Shown here piece by piece: positions 41,184-50,874 of a stretch of DNA of 64,000 nucleotides. The notes below the pieces were generated by a model that saw only the letters and a program-made list of their open reading frames with translations, was not told the origin of the DNA and made no database searches. This DNA is from Micrococcales bacterium 31B (lineage in GTDB: Bacteria; Actinomycetota; Actinomycetes; Actinomycetales; Dermabacteraceae). The position numbers and the translations under genes were made by a program. Within the stretch, counting starts at the first letter, position 1. Every line of letters begins with the position of its first letter. The stretch is taken from positions 259,419 to 323,418 of the forward strand of contig JAFFTF010000004.1 of NCBI GenBank assembly GCA_022803075.1, read 5' to 3'.

Positions 41184-42403
41184 AAACCCGCACGCCCGGC
41201 GTTGCCCTGCTCGCCGCGCTCGCCCTCGACAACTTTGGCTCCGGCCTGTTCGTGCCGTAACTGCTGTTGTATGTGCAGTCGAGCGGCGGCTGGGACCTCG
41301 CCTCGGCGAGCCGCCTGCTCGGCGTCGGCACCGTCGTCGCGCTGCTCGTGCCAGCGCTCATCTCGCGGCTATCGCTGCGCCTCGCGCCGCGCACCTTCGT
41401 GCTCACGGCGCAGCTGACGCTCGCGGCGTCGAGCGCGTTGTTCCTGCTCACGGGCTCGACGGTGGCGTTCGTGGCGGGGGCCGTGCTGTGGTCATGCGGC
41501 ATGCAGGCGTTCTACGCCTCCGTGTTTGCGCTGATCGCTGATTACCCCGTCGGCGAGGGAGGCGACGTCTCTTTCGCGCGCGCGAGCATGGCCCGCGATG
41601 GGGCCTTCGCGGTGGCCACCGCCCTGGCGGCTTTCATTCTTGAACGTCTCGGCAGCGAGGTGCTCATGGCCTTTCTCGTGGCGAACCTCGTCTCGTGCCT
41701 GCTCGCCGCGGTCATCATTGCGCTGGGGGTGCCCGGGGGGCGGGCCACCCTGGCGTCCGAGACCGGAGCCCAGCCCGCGACCGTCTCGGTGCTGCGCACG
41801 CCCGGTTTTCTCGCCCTGATTCTCGTCGCGGTTGCGCTCAACCTGCCCGTTGACCTGCACCTCATGGCCACCCCGGTATTCGTCACGGGGCATTCCGCGG
41901 CGCCTACGTGGGTGGCGGGAGTCAGCATCGCCGTGCTGTCGGTGACCACGAGCGTGGGTGCGACCATCGCGGTGCGCGTGACGGCGAGGCTCTCGCGGCG
42001 CGCCAACCTGCTGCTCGCGACAGGGTTGTTTCTACTGTGGGCGTCGCTCATGGCGCTCGCGGGGTGTTGGGCGCGCTGGCCAGCACGATCGCGATTCTCG
42101 CTGCGGTGCTCGCCCTGGGCGCGGGAGCCATGGTCTGCGTGCCGCGACTGTTTTCGGCGACCCAGGCGCTCGCGCCCGAGGGGCGGGCCGGACGCTTCAT
42201 GGCCGCGTTGCAATATTCGTTTACGTTGGCGCAGGTGGCGGCGCCGCTGGTGGCGGGCGCGCTGGTGGCGGGCGCGCTGGTGGCGGGCGCGCTGGTGTGG
42301 GGAGCGTGGGGGCCCTGGGCCGTGGTCGCCGTGGGGCTCGCGGAGGCTATCGTTGCCCGAAGCTCAGTTGAGAACCCGACTGCACGCTCTCGCGCCGCGC
42401 TGC
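41180..42403 (+). pseudogene. MFS transporter pseudogene
   Basis: Three lesions are visible. The expected start, directly after GGAGTCCCC, is ATA (41180) instead of ATG. An in-frame TAA at 41258-41260 interrupts LDNFGSGLFVP-stop-LLLYVQSSG. A one-base loss in a G run near 42060-42064 shifts ASLMALAG into the frame of VLGALASTIAILAAVLALGA. Reading through these gives a typical twelve-helix MFS protein. If the start was once ATG, it overlapped the stop of the preceding gene as ATGA. The end coordinate is approximate. Substrate unknown; association with a carrier-protein transferase hints at a metabolite exporter. Confidence 0.8.
42250..42294. repeat. Three 15-bp tandem repeats in the MFS pseudogene
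   Basis: GTGGCGGGCGCGCTG occurs three times in succession (42250, 42265, 42280), encoding VAGAL within a predicted membrane helix. Confidence 0.95.
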
Positions 42404-43442
42404 GAGTGGGTGATGCCGGTGAGGGGGTTGTGGGTGTCCTAGTGGTGGGGCGGCCGAGGTTCGCGTTCGTCAGGCCGAGCAATGAACCACCGTGGGTTGA
42501 AAACGTGGCGACGCGCTCTCATTTCGTCAGGGTTTCCACCGCCGAGACGACGATCCCCGATGTGGCAGCTGACCACTCATACTCTGGCGGCCTTAATAAC
42601 GCGGCGACAGTCCGATGCGAACTTGCAGAATCGAGCAAATTTGGGTGGGAACAGCTCCGGCAAGCAGCAACCGCAAGGCCAGCAGCTGCTGCTCGACGCG
42701 CAGGGTGGGTCATCTCGACCTTTACCGACCTGGCGTAACGCCCGGGGTTTGACGAGTTTGCCGCGTTCGCGAGGGATCGGGCGACTCGGCCTTCGAGGCT
42801 GGCACCCGAGCGTACACCCCAGCGGGTGATCAATCATGACTGGAGCCTCTACCTCAATCGCGAACTGGAGCCGGACCTTTGATAACACGACGGGCATTGC
42901 GGTGGCCTGAAGTGGATCTCGCCGAATCCAGGTGCGTGAAGTCTTAGAGAGCCGTGCTGGGCAAAAAGTGACAGGCTAGCCTCCGAAGTTTGCGCATGGT
43001 TCACGGCGTGAGTATTAGCTTGCAGATCATCCAGACCTATCTCGTGTGCGCCGCCCTTGGTGTCGACCCGGGCGTATTCGTCGAACTCCTGCGGGAGTTG
43101 TTGACGGTCGCCATGACTTTGAACTACTTAGCCTCTGTTGAAAAGCAATTGCCGCATGTGCGTCCAGATGCCGATGCATGGCCAGCCAACCGTCCGCGGC
43201 GCAGTAAGAAGTAGAGCGGGGACGGCAAGAGGGGCCGCAATGGGGGTAAGAAGAGCCGCAAGGGTGGCAAGAAGTGCCGGAAGAGGGGCAAGCAGTGTCA
43301 GTGAAGCCATGGACTTGTAGACGACTAACCGTGTACGCGTGGTCGAATCTCGTTTGCCATGCGCAACGTTTGCGGCAGTCGAACCGAACCGCCACACACA
43401 AAGCGCGGCCCCCTCGCGCCGGCCCCGCGCTACCCTGGCAGC
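42404..43442. other. Degenerate region with gene fragments only
   Basis: About 1 kb without a convincing complete gene. Fragments can be read: RDRATRPSRLAPERTPQ with LYLNRELEPDL (about 42760-42885), in a frame shifted by one base in a G run; and a frame from about 42990 reading VSISLQIIQTYLVCAALGVD with VFVELLREL, reminiscent of an XRE-type HTH, that meets a TAG at 43212-43214 and continues as a Lys/Arg/Gly-rich tail (GGKKSRKGGKKCRKRGKQ). I regard the stretch as a graveyard of small accessory genes. Confidence 0.5.
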
Positions 43443-44585
43443 ATGACTCCCTTCCTGCCGCTCAGCGACGTGCGACAGCGAACGAGCGAAAAGTGGACCG
43501 TGTTCGGCCCCGACGTGCTGCCCCTGTTCGTCGCCGAGATGGACGTTCCCCTCGCGCCGCCGATCCGCGACGCGCTCGCCGCGATGGTTGCCCGGGGCGA
43601 CACGGGATACGCAAACCCTGAGGACCGCGCCGCCGCCGAGGCGTTCGCCCAGTTCGCTGCCGTGCGCTGGGCCTGGCACGTCGACCCCCACGCGGTCGCC
43701 TACACGACCGATGTCAGCGTCGTGATCGTCGAGTCGTTGCGGCGCCTGGTCGAACCCGGCGCGGGCGTGGTTATCACCCCACCCGTCTACCAACCGTTCC
43801 CCGACATGATTACCGAGGCGGGCGCGCGTCCGGTACCCGTTCCGCTAGTAGACGATGGCGACGCCTATGCCCTGGACCTGCCGGGCATCGACGCGGCGCT
43901 CGCGGCGGGGGCGCGGGCGGTGCTGCTGTGCAACCCGCACAATCCGGTGGGGCTCGTGCATTCGCGCGAGAGCCTGGCCGCGCTCTCCGAGATCGTGGAG
44001 CGTCACGGGGCGAGCGTCGTGAGCGATGAGATTCATGCGCCGCTCACGCACCCGGGCGTCGGGTTCACTCCCTATCTCGACGTCAGCGACGCGGCCCGGG
44101 CCCACGCGATCGCCGCGCACTCGGGCAGCAAGGCGTTCAATCTCGCGGGCCTCAAGGCGGCGCTGTTCGTCACGGCGTCGCCGCGCATGCGGGCGCTCGT
44201 GGCGGCACTGCCCGAGGAGGTCGGCTTTCGCACGGGGCTCTTCGGCCTCACCGCCACGCGCATCGGCTTCGCCGAATGCGGCGACTGGCTCGACGAGGTG
44301 CGTCGCGCCATCGTGGCGAATCGTGAGTTGCTGCGCCACGAGTTATCAGAGCACCTGCCGGGGGCGCGCCTGCGCGACTCGGACGCCACCTACCTGGCCT
44401 GGCTCGACCTCACGGCCTTGGGCTGGGGCAACGACCCCGCCGCACATGCCCTCGACCGGGCGCAGGTGGCGCTCAGCCGGGGACCAGCCTTCGGCGCGGG
44501 CGGCACTGGTTATGCGCGTATGAACGTAGCGTGCGCTCCCGAGGTGATCACCGAGGCGGTAGCCCGTCTCGCGCGGGCGCGGTAA
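43443..44585 (+). CDS. MalY/PatB-type PLP aminotransferase / cystathionine beta-lyase
   Basis: 380 aa from ATG 43443. Fold-type I PLP enzyme of the MalY/PatB group: KWTVFGPDVLPLFVAEMDVP at the start, VVITPPVYQPFPDMI, VLLCNPHNPVGLVHS, VVSDEIHAPLTHPG (Asp and the DEIH signature) and AHSGSKAFNLAGLKAA, whose Lys binds PLP. It cleaves C-S bonds of cystathionine or cysteine conjugates and can affect regulation in enteric homologues. Stand-alone gene; cytoplasmic. Confidence 0.9.
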   Translation: MTPFLPLSDVRQRTSEKWTVFGPDVLPLFVAEMDVPLAPPIRDALAAMVARGDTGYANPEDRAAAEAFAQFAAVRWAWHVDPHAVAYTTDVSVVIVESLRRLVEPGAGVVITPPVYQPFPDMITEAGARPVPVPLVDDGDAYALDLPGIDAALAAGARAVLLCNPHNPVGLVHSRESLAALSEIVERHGASVVSDEIHAPLTHPGVGFTPYLDVSDAARAHAIAAHSGSKAFNLAGLKAALFVTASPRMRALVAALPEEVGFRTGLFGLTATRIGFAECGDWLDEVRRAIVANRELLRHELSEHLPGARLRDSDATYLAWLDLTALGWGNDPAAHALDRAQVALSRGPAFGAGGTGYARMNVACAPEVITEAVARLARAR

Positions 44586-44636
44586 CGCCCGCGGCGCGCG
44601 AGGCGTCGCTGACCCGCAGCACGGCCCCGCACACCC

Positions 44637-45029
44637 CTACTCGAGCGGCGCGTACAGGTCGATCGAGTTGCCGTCGGGGTCGAGCAGCGTCGCATAGCGC
44701 TGGCCCCAAAACGCATCGAAGGGCGCCACATGGCCCGTGTAACCGGCCGAGGTCATGCAGTCATAGAGAGCGTCGACCGCGGCGGGCGAACTACGTTGAA
44801 ATGCGAGCGCGATCTTGTGGCCGCCCGTGCCCGGCGTGAACTCCGGGTCGAAGCTGCGGATGGTCTCGATCGTGTCCCAGGCGAGGGCCGTGCCGTCGCC
44901 GAGTTTCGCGTCGACGTGGGGCTGATTTTCGGCGCCCTTCGCGATGTCGACGCCGAGGGCGCGATAGAACGCGAGCGAGGCCGCAAGGTCGCTCGTCACA
45001 ATGCCGATGAATCCTAAGGTGAGTGTCAT
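44637..45029 (-). CDS. VOC-family (glyoxalase/bleomycin-resistance fold) protein
   Basis: 130 aa from ATG 45029. A paired beta-alpha-beta fold: FIGIVTSDLAASLAFYRALG, then KIALAFQRSSPAAVDALYD and WGQRYATLLDPDGNSIDLYA. The metal-ligand positions normally occupied by His/Glu are partly replaced, so the reaction is unknown. Convergent with the aminotransferase gene. Confidence 0.85.
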   Translation of the reverse strand: MTLTLGFIGIVTSDLAASLAFYRALGVDIAKGAENQPHVDAKLGDGTALAWDTIETIRSFDPEFTPGTGGHKIALAFQRSSPAAVDALYDCMTSAGYTGHVAPFDAFWGQRYATLLDPDGNSIDLYAPLE

Positions 45030-45176
45030 GGGGTCACTGTAGCGGGGTGGTCCCAGGTTTTTGAGCCGACCCCTCCAGGCCAGCACCAGAGACAACCAGG
45101 CCAGTCCCAGAGACGACCAGGCCAGCCACCCGGCCACCCGGCCCACACCCCCAAGCCCCGCCACCGGAGCGTCCGG

Positions 45177-45590
45177 CTACCCGCCCAGCAGCCGACTCTT
45201 CAACTCGCGCACACGTGCGTGGATGTCGTCGCGCACCAGCACCATGCGCTCGCGGCCCTCGATGCCGCGCTGCGACGGCTCGTCGGTCTCCCAGACCTCA
45301 ACCGTGACCCCGTCGAGCGCGGGAACCACGGCCTCGGAGCCGAGCACCACGACGTGCCCGGCCTGGCGCATGTCGGCCTCGGTGAGCAGGCGCGGCGTTT
45401 CGCCCGCGATGTCGACGCCGAGGTCGGCAAGCACCTCCGCCGAGAGGCCGTTGACCGCGCTGCCGGGCTTTGTGCCGGCCGAGGTGACGGTCACGGCGTC
45501 GCCCGCTTCGAGCTTCATGAGCCCGGCGGCCATTTGCGATTTACCGCCGTTTTTTTGGCAGACGAAGAGGACGGCGGGGCGAGTGGTCAT
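45177..45590 (-). CDS. arsC: Arsenate reductase, LMW-phosphatase type (mycothiol-dependent)
   Basis: 137 aa. VLFVCQKNGGKSQMAAGLMK is the CxxNxxxS active-site loop of actinobacterial ArsC1/ArsC2 enzymes, which form an arseno-mycothiol adduct and release arsenite. TSAGTKPGSAVN and VWETDEPSQRGIEG fit the same fold. Its start overlaps the arsR stop by 4 bp, and the efflux gene is divergent, giving a compact ars locus. Confidence 0.88.
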   Translation of the reverse strand: MTTRPAVLFVCQKNGGKSQMAAGLMKLEAGDAVTVTSAGTKPGSAVNGLSAEVLADLGVDIAGETPRLLTEADMRQAGHVVVLGSEAVVPALDGVTVEVWETDEPSQRGIEGRERMVLVRDDIHARVRELKSRLLGG

Positions 45591-45922
45591 GCGTGAATCT
45601 TTCCGGTGAGGGGAGCGGTGAGGGTTTCGAGGGCGCCCGGAACGAGCGAGTAGTAGGCCCAGACGCCGCGCTTTTCGCGAGCGAGCAGGCCCGCCTCGAC
45701 CAGCACCTTGAGGTGGTGTGACACGGTGGGTTGCCCGAGGTTCAGCGGTGCGGTGAGGTCGCAGACGCAGGCTTCGCCGCCATCAAGCGCCGCGATCATC
45801 GCGAAGAGTCGCACGCGGTTGGGGTCTGCGAGGGCCTTGAAGACCCGGGCGATGTCGTCGGCGGCGGCACCCAGGGGCGCCCCCGGGGCGGCGGGGGTGC
45901 AGCATTCGGGGGTGCTGGCCAT
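45587..45922 (-). CDS. arsR: ArsR-type arsenic-responsive repressor
   Basis: 111 aa. Winged helix with LADPNRVRLFAMIAALDGGE, ACVCDLTAPLNLGQPTVSHH and LLAREKRGVWAYYSL. CVCDL is the As(III)-sensing motif of ArsR/SmtB proteins, and an additional ECC occurs at the N-terminus. It represses the divergent ars genes until arsenite binds. GTCGATATTTCGAC lies in the 93-bp region between arsR and the pump gene. Confidence 0.92.
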   Translation of the reverse strand: MASTPECCTPAAPGAPLGAAADDIARVFKALADPNRVRLFAMIAALDGGEACVCDLTAPLNLGQPTVSHHLKVLVEAGLLAREKRGVWAYYSLVPGALETLTAPLTGKIHA

Positions 45923-45959
45923 GGTGTCTCCTCATGCGGGCGGCGTCACATTGATGGTT

Positions 45960-45973
45960 GTCGATATTTCGAC
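45960..45973. promoter_or_regulatory. Probable ArsR operator
   Basis: GTCGATATTTCGAC has perfect 5-bp arms around four bases and lies between the divergent arsR and arsenite pump genes. Related half-sites (ATTGA and TCGAT) flank it. Confidence 0.6.
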
Positions 45974-46015
45974 GACTGTCAAGACATTGACGAACATCGA
46001 TCTAAGGATACTCGC

Positions 46016-47071
46016 ATGGCCCTCGACACCAGGCCCGTCTCCGCCCGGCTCTCGACCCTCGACCGGTACCTCCCGGTGTGGATCCTCGCCGCGATGCTGC
46101 TTGGCATCGGCCTAGGCCGTCTCGTGCCCGGCCTCAACCACGCACTCGAAAGCGTGCAGGTCGCGGGCGTCTCGCTCCCCATCGCGCTCGGCCTGCTGAT
46201 CATGATGTACCCGGTGCTCGCCAAGGTGCGCTACCACGAAACCGGGCGCGTGCTGGGCGACCGGCGACTGCTCATCGCGTCGATCCTCATCAACTGGGTG
46301 ATCGCCCCCGCCATCATGTTCGCCCTCGCCTGGGCACTGCTCTCCGACCTGCCCGAATATCGCACCGGCCTCATCATCGTCGGCCTCGCCCGCTGCATCG
46401 CCATGGTGCTGATCTGGAACGACCTCGCCTGCGGAGACCGCGAGGCCGCCGCCGTACTGGTCGCCCTCAACTCGGTGTTTCAGGTCGTGGCGTTCGGCGC
46501 GCTCGGCTGGTTCTACCTGCAGGTCTTGCCCGCCTGGCTGGGCCTGCCCACCACGAGCGCCGAGTTCTCCGCCGCCTCGATCACCCTGTCGGTGCTGGTG
46601 TTTCTCGGCATCCCGCTCGCCGCCGGGTACCTCACCCGCGCGCTCGGCGAACGCGCTCGCGGCCGCGACTGGTACTAAAATATCCTGCTGCCGCGACTCG
46701 GCCCGTGGGCGCTCTACGGCCTGCTCTTCACCATCGTGATTCTCTTCGCCCTCCAGGGCGACACCATCACGCGCCAACCCCTCGACGTTGCGCGCATCGC
46801 ACTGCCCCTGCTCGCGTACTTTGCGGTGGTCTTTGCCCTCGGCATGCTGCTCGGTCGCGGCCTTGGGCTCGGCTACGTCCGCACCACGACCCTCGCCTTC
46901 ACGGGAGCCGGCAACAACTTCGAGCTCGCCATCGCGGTCGCCATCGCGACCTTCGGCGTCACGAGCGGGCAGGCCCTCGCGGGTGTGGTGGGGCCCCTGA
47001 TCGAGGTGCCGGTGCTGGTCGCCCTCGTGTACGCGGTCCTCTGTGCGCGGCGGTTCTTTACGCGGGCCTGA
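46016..47071 (+). pseudogene. acr3: Acr3-type arsenite efflux permease with an in-frame TAA
   Basis: A 351-codon frame from ATG 46016 (AAGGATACTCGC upstream), interrupted once by TAA at 46676-46678, codon 221. The first part has ARCIAMVLIWNDLACGD with the conserved Cys; after the stop the frame continues NILLPRLGPWALYGLLF and TGAGNNFELAIAVAIA with the conserved Glu. The stop falls between membrane helices 6 and 7, after DWY, where Acr3 proteins usually have WYE or WYQ. The cell would lack the pump unless the stop is read through, while arsC and arsR remain intact. Confidence 0.88.
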
Positions 47072-47230
47072 ACCCCGGACGCCCGAGTGCCAGGGTTGGC
47101 CGGGCACGTGCCGCCGGCGCGTCCGAAATTGGCCCCTAGCCACGCTGAGTTCTGGCCAATCGCTGCAGGTCGATGCCTATCGTGAATATCCTGGGGAGGG
47201 CAGGAAGCCCTCGTGAACCCAGGAGCACCG

Positions 47231-48757
47231 ATGACCGTCTTGCACCCCGTACGCACTTACCGCAGCGACGAGCCCCTGCCGCGCGAGGAGCAACTCGCCT
47301 GGAAGATCGCCCAGGTGGCCGTAGACCCCGTCGAGGTGGACGCCGAGGTGACCGACATGATCATCAACCGCGTGATCGACAACGCCTCGGTGGCCGCGGC
47401 GTCGCTCACGCGCGGCCCCGTCGTCTCGGCGCGGGCGCAGGCGCTCGATCACCCCGTGAGCCGCAACGGCCAGGGTGCGACGGTGTTCGGGTGCGCCCTG
47501 GCGACGCTCTCGAGCCCCGAATGGGCTGCCTGGGCCAATGGAGTCGCGGTGCGCGAGCTCGACTTTCACGACACGTTTCTTGCCGCCGAGTACTCGCACC
47601 CGGGCGACAACATTCCGCCGATTCTCGCGGTTGCGCAGCACGCGGGCTGCGACGGCAGGGCACTCGTGCGCGGCATCGCGACGGGCTACGAGATTCAGAT
47701 GGACCTCGTGCGGGCCATCAGCCTGCACAAACACAAGATCGACCACGTGGCCCACCTCGGCCCCTCGGCCGCCGCGGGCATCGGCACCATGCTGGGTCTG
47801 GACGCCGAGGTGATTTTTCAGGCCGTCAGCCAGGGTTTGCACACCACCACGGCCACGCGGCAGAGCCGCAAGGGCGAGATCTCCACGTGGAAGGCGCACG
47901 CCCCTGCGTTCGCGGGCAAGATGGCGGTCGAGGCGGTAGATCGCGCGATGCGCGGGCAGACCTCGCCGTCGCCCATTTACGAGGGCGAAGACGGCGTGAT
48001 CGCGTGGCTGCTCGACGGCCCCGAGGGCCGCTACGAAGTGCCGCTGCCCGCGCCCGGCGAGGCCAAGCGGGCGATTCTCGATTCGTACACGAAGGAGCAT
48101 TCGGCCGAGTACCAGGCGCAGGCGTGGATCGACCTCGCGCGTCGGCTCGGCACCGAACGCCCCGAACTGCGCGACCCGCAAAACATTGAGGCGATCGTGC
48201 TGCACACGTCGCATCACACACACGTGGTGATCGGTTCGGGCTCGGGCGACCCGCAAAAGTACGACCCCACTGCGTCTCGCGAGACCCTAGACCATTCGAT
48301 TCCCTATATCTTCACCGTGGCGCTGCAGGACGGCGGCTGGCATCACGTCGAGTCGTACGCGCCCGCCCGGGCCGCGCGCCCCGACACGGTCGAGCTGTGG
48401 AACAAGGTCACGACAGCCCTCGACGACGAGTGGACGCGCCGCTACCACTCGGAGGACCCCGACGAGAAGGCCTTCGGCGGCCGGGTCGAAATCACCCTCG
48501 TGGGCGGCGAGAGCGTCACCGCCGAGATTGCCGTCGCCGACGCGCACCCGCTCGGCGCGAGGCCGTTCGCGCGGGAGAACTACGTGAGCAAGTTCCGCAC
48601 CCTCGCCGAGGGCGTGCTCGAACCCGCCGAGATCGAGCGGTTTCTCGACCTTGCGCAGCGACTGCCCGAACTGACCGCGGCCGAGGTTGCCGAGCTGTCG
48701 ATCATCGCCGCGCCGGGCGTGCTCGAATCCGTCACGAATCCGCGGGGGCTGTTCTAA
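47231..48757 (+). CDS. prpD: 2-methylcitrate dehydratase (MmgE/PrpD family)
   Basis: 508 aa from ATG 47231 (AGGAGCACCG upstream). MmgE/PrpD fold: [60 protein letters not shown] and [20 protein letters not shown]. Dehydrates 2-methylcitrate to 2-methyl-cis-aconitate in propionate catabolism. First gene of a prpD-prpB-prpC cluster; its stop overlaps the prpB start by one base. Confidence 0.93.
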   Translation: MTVLHPVRTYRSDEPLPREEQLAWKIAQVAVDPVEVDAEVTDMIINRVIDNASVAAASLTRGPVVSARAQALDHPVSRNGQGATVFGCALATLSSPEWAAWANGVAVRELDFHDTFLAAEYSHPGDNIPPILAVAQHAGCDGRALVRGIATGYEIQMDLVRAISLHKHKIDHVAHLGPSAAAGIGTMLGLDAEVIFQAVSQGLHTTTATRQSRKGEISTWKAHAPAFAGKMAVEAVDRAMRGQTSPSPIYEGEDGVIAWLLDGPEGRYEVPLPAPGEAKRAILDSYTKEHSAEYQAQAWIDLARRLGTERPELRDPQNIEAIVLHTSHHTHVVIGSGSGDPQKYDPTASRETLDHSIPYIFTVALQDGGWHHVESYAPARAARPDTVELWNKVTTALDDEWTRRYHSEDPDEKAFGGRVEITLVGGESVTAEIAVADAHPLGARPFARENYVSKFRTLAEGVLEPAEIERFLDLAQRLPELTAAEVAELSIIAAPGVLESVTNPRGLF

Positions 48758-49656
48758 TGCTGCACGCCCCCACGCCCGCACACGAGAAACGCCGGCTGTT
48801 CCGCGAACGCCTCGCGAGCGGCGAGTTGATGCGGTTTCCCGGTGCGTTTAACCCGCTCTCGGCGCAGCTCATCGAACGCAAGGGCTTCGAGGGGGTCTAC
48901 ATCTCGGGGGCCGTGCTCTCGGCCGACCTGGGCCTACCCGACATCGGCCTCACGACGCTGACCGAGGTGGCGCAGCGGGCCGGGCAGATCGCCCGCATGA
49001 CCGAGCTACCCGCCATCGTTGACGCCGATACGGGCTTCGGCGAGCCCATGAATCTCGCGCGCACCATACAGATTCTTGAAGACGCAGGCTTGGCCGGCAC
49101 CCACATCGAAGACCAGGTCAACCCCAAGCGATGCGGCCACCTCGATGGCAAAGAGGTGGTGGACGAGGCCACCGCAGTCAAGCGCATTCGCGCCGCCGTG
49201 CAGGCACGCCGCGACCCGAACTTCCTCATCATGGCCCGCACCGATATTCGCGCGGTCGAGGGTCTGGACGCCGCGATTGCCCGGTCCCAGCGTCTCGTAG
49301 AGGCCGGTGCCGACGCGATCTTCCCCGAGGCGATGCGCTCGGTCGAGGAGTTCAGGGCCGTCGCCGACGCGCTCGAGGTGCCCGTGCTCGCGAACATGAC
49401 GGAGTTCGGAAAAAGCGACCTGTTCTCGGTCGACCAACTGCGGGAGGCCGGCGTCCGGATGATTATCTGGCCGGTATCGCTGCTGCGCATGGCGATGGGC
49501 GCGGCGGAGCGGGCCCTCGACACGCTCACCGCGGAGGGTCACCTCACGAGCCAACTGGGCGCGATGCAGCACCGCGCCGACCTCTACGACCTCATTGACT
49601 ACGAGGGGTATAACGCCTTCGATTCGGGCGTCTTTAATTTCGACATCGAAAAGTAG
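48757..49656 (+). CDS. prpB: 2-methylisocitrate lyase
   Basis: 299 aa. PEP-mutase/isocitrate lyase superfamily: GVYISGAVLSADLGLPDIGL, IVDADTGFGEP (metal Asp), HIEDQVNPKRCGHLDGKE (the K(R)CGH catalytic loop) and LIMARTDIRAVEG. Splits 2-methylisocitrate into pyruvate and succinate. Translationally coupled to prpD (TAATG). Confidence 0.95.
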   Translation: MLHAPTPAHEKRRLFRERLASGELMRFPGAFNPLSAQLIERKGFEGVYISGAVLSADLGLPDIGLTTLTEVAQRAGQIARMTELPAIVDADTGFGEPMNLARTIQILEDAGLAGTHIEDQVNPKRCGHLDGKEVVDEATAVKRIRAAVQARRDPNFLIMARTDIRAVEGLDAAIARSQRLVEAGADAIFPEAMRSVEEFRAVADALEVPVLANMTEFGKSDLFSVDQLREAGVRMIIWPVSLLRMAMGAAERALDTLTAEGHLTSQLGAMQHRADLYDLIDYEGYNAFDSGVFNFDIEK

Positions 49657-49689
49657 CGTCTGCAGGGCGCGAACGGCAAAGGAGCCAGC

Positions 49690-50874
49690 ATGAGTGAAGA
49701 CATAAAGAAGGGGCTCGACGGGGTTGTCGTCGACTACACCGCGGTCTCGAAGGTCAACCCCCTGACGAACAGCCTGCTATATCGCGGGTATCCGGTGCAG
49801 GAACTCGCGGGCACGCAGCCGTTCGAGGCGGTCGCGTACCTGCTGTGGAACGGCGAACTGCCCAACGAGGCTGAGTTGGCGGAGTTTCGCGCCACCGAGC
49901 GCCAGCATCGTGCGCTCGCCCCCGAGGTGAAGCAGGTCATCGACCTGATGCCGACCGGTGCGCACCCCATGGACGAGGTGCGCACCGCGGTGAGCGCGAT
50001 CGGCGCTAAAGACTTCGCCGACGGCGGCAGCGTGCTCGACGCGACGGGCACCCCCGCGCAAAACCTCGAACGCAGTGCGCGACTGTTTGCCGCTTTGCCC
50101 GCCATCGTGGCTTACGGTCAGCGGCGCAGGCGCGGCGAAGACCTGATCGAGCCCCGCGACGACCTGGACTACGCCGCGAATTTCTTGTGGATGACGTTCG
50201 GCGAGGAGGCCGACCCGGTGGTGGTTGATGCTTTCAATCGCTCGATGATTCTCTACGCGGAGCATTCGTTTAACGCCTCGACGTTCACCGCTCGGGTGGT
50301 CACGTCGACGTTGAGTGACCTGTACTCGGCGGTCACCGCCGCCATCGGGGCGCTCAAGGGGCCCCTGCATGGCGGCGCTAACGAGGCCGTGCTGCATGTG
50401 TTCCACGAGATCGGCAGCCCCGACCAGGTTTCGGCGTGGCTCGACACCGCGCTCGCGGAGAAGCGCAAGATCATGGGCTTCGGGCACCGCGTCTATAAGC
50501 GGGGCGACTCGCGCGTGCCGACCATGCAGGCGGCGCTCGAAACGCTCGCGGAGCACTACGACCGGCCCGAGGTGCTCGACCTGTATCGCACCCTTGAAGC
50601 CGAGTTCGTGGGCCGCAAGGGCATCTACCCCAATCTCGATTACCCCTCGGGCCCCGCCTACGACCTGATGGGGTTCGACGTACTGACGTTTACGCCGCTC
50701 TTCGTGGCGGCGCGCATTACCGGATGGACCGCGCACATTCTCGAACAGGCGGCCGCCAACGCCCTCATTCGCCCGCTCGCGGCCTACAACGGGCCCGACG
50801 AGCGCCACATCGACGGGTACGTGGCGAACGCCGCGGAGCTTGCCGCCGCGGACCGCGCCGAGGAGGCCGTCTAG
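49690..50874 (+). CDS. prpC: 2-methylcitrate synthase / citrate synthase
   Basis: 394 aa from ATG 49690 (AAAGGAGCCAGC). Citrate-synthase signature GFGHRVYKRGDSRVP, plus KGPLHGGANEAVLHV with the first catalytic His region and YPNLDYPSGPAYDLMG. Condenses propionyl-CoA with oxaloacetate, given its place after prpD and prpB. Its 3' end overlaps the convergent regulator gene by 4 bp. Confidence 0.92.
   Translation: MSEDIKKGLDGVVVDYTAVSKVNPLTNSLLYRGYPVQELAGTQPFEAVAYLLWNGELPNEAELAEFRATERQHRALAPEVKQVIDLMPTGAHPMDEVRTAVSAIGAKDFADGGSVLDATGTPAQNLERSARLFAALPAIVAYGQRRRRGEDLIEPRDDLDYAANFLWMTFGEEADPVVVDAFNRSMILYAEHSFNASTFTARVVTSTLSDLYSAVTAAIGALKGPLHGGANEAVLHVFHEIGSPDQVSAWLDTALAEKRKIMGFGHRVYKRGDSRVPTMQAALETLAEHYDRPEVLDLYRTLEAEFVGRKGIYPNLDYPSGPAYDLMGFDVLTFTPLFVAARITGWTAHILEQAAANALIRPLAAYNGPDERHIDGYVANAAELAAADRAEEAV

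Noticed and set aside
41267-42442. Second half of the MFS gene as an independent intact protein of 391 aa
   Set aside because: It begins inside a conserved first helix after an in-frame TAA and its C-terminus leaves the family frame at about 42060, where another frame continues the MFS sequence. It is part of a pseudogene.
43206-43300. Lys/Arg/Gly-rich frame (GGKKSRKGGKKCRKRGKQ) as a small basic DNA-binding protein
   Set aside because: It has no start codon of its own and is separated from the frame upstream by a TAG. The surrounding 1 kb is degenerate.
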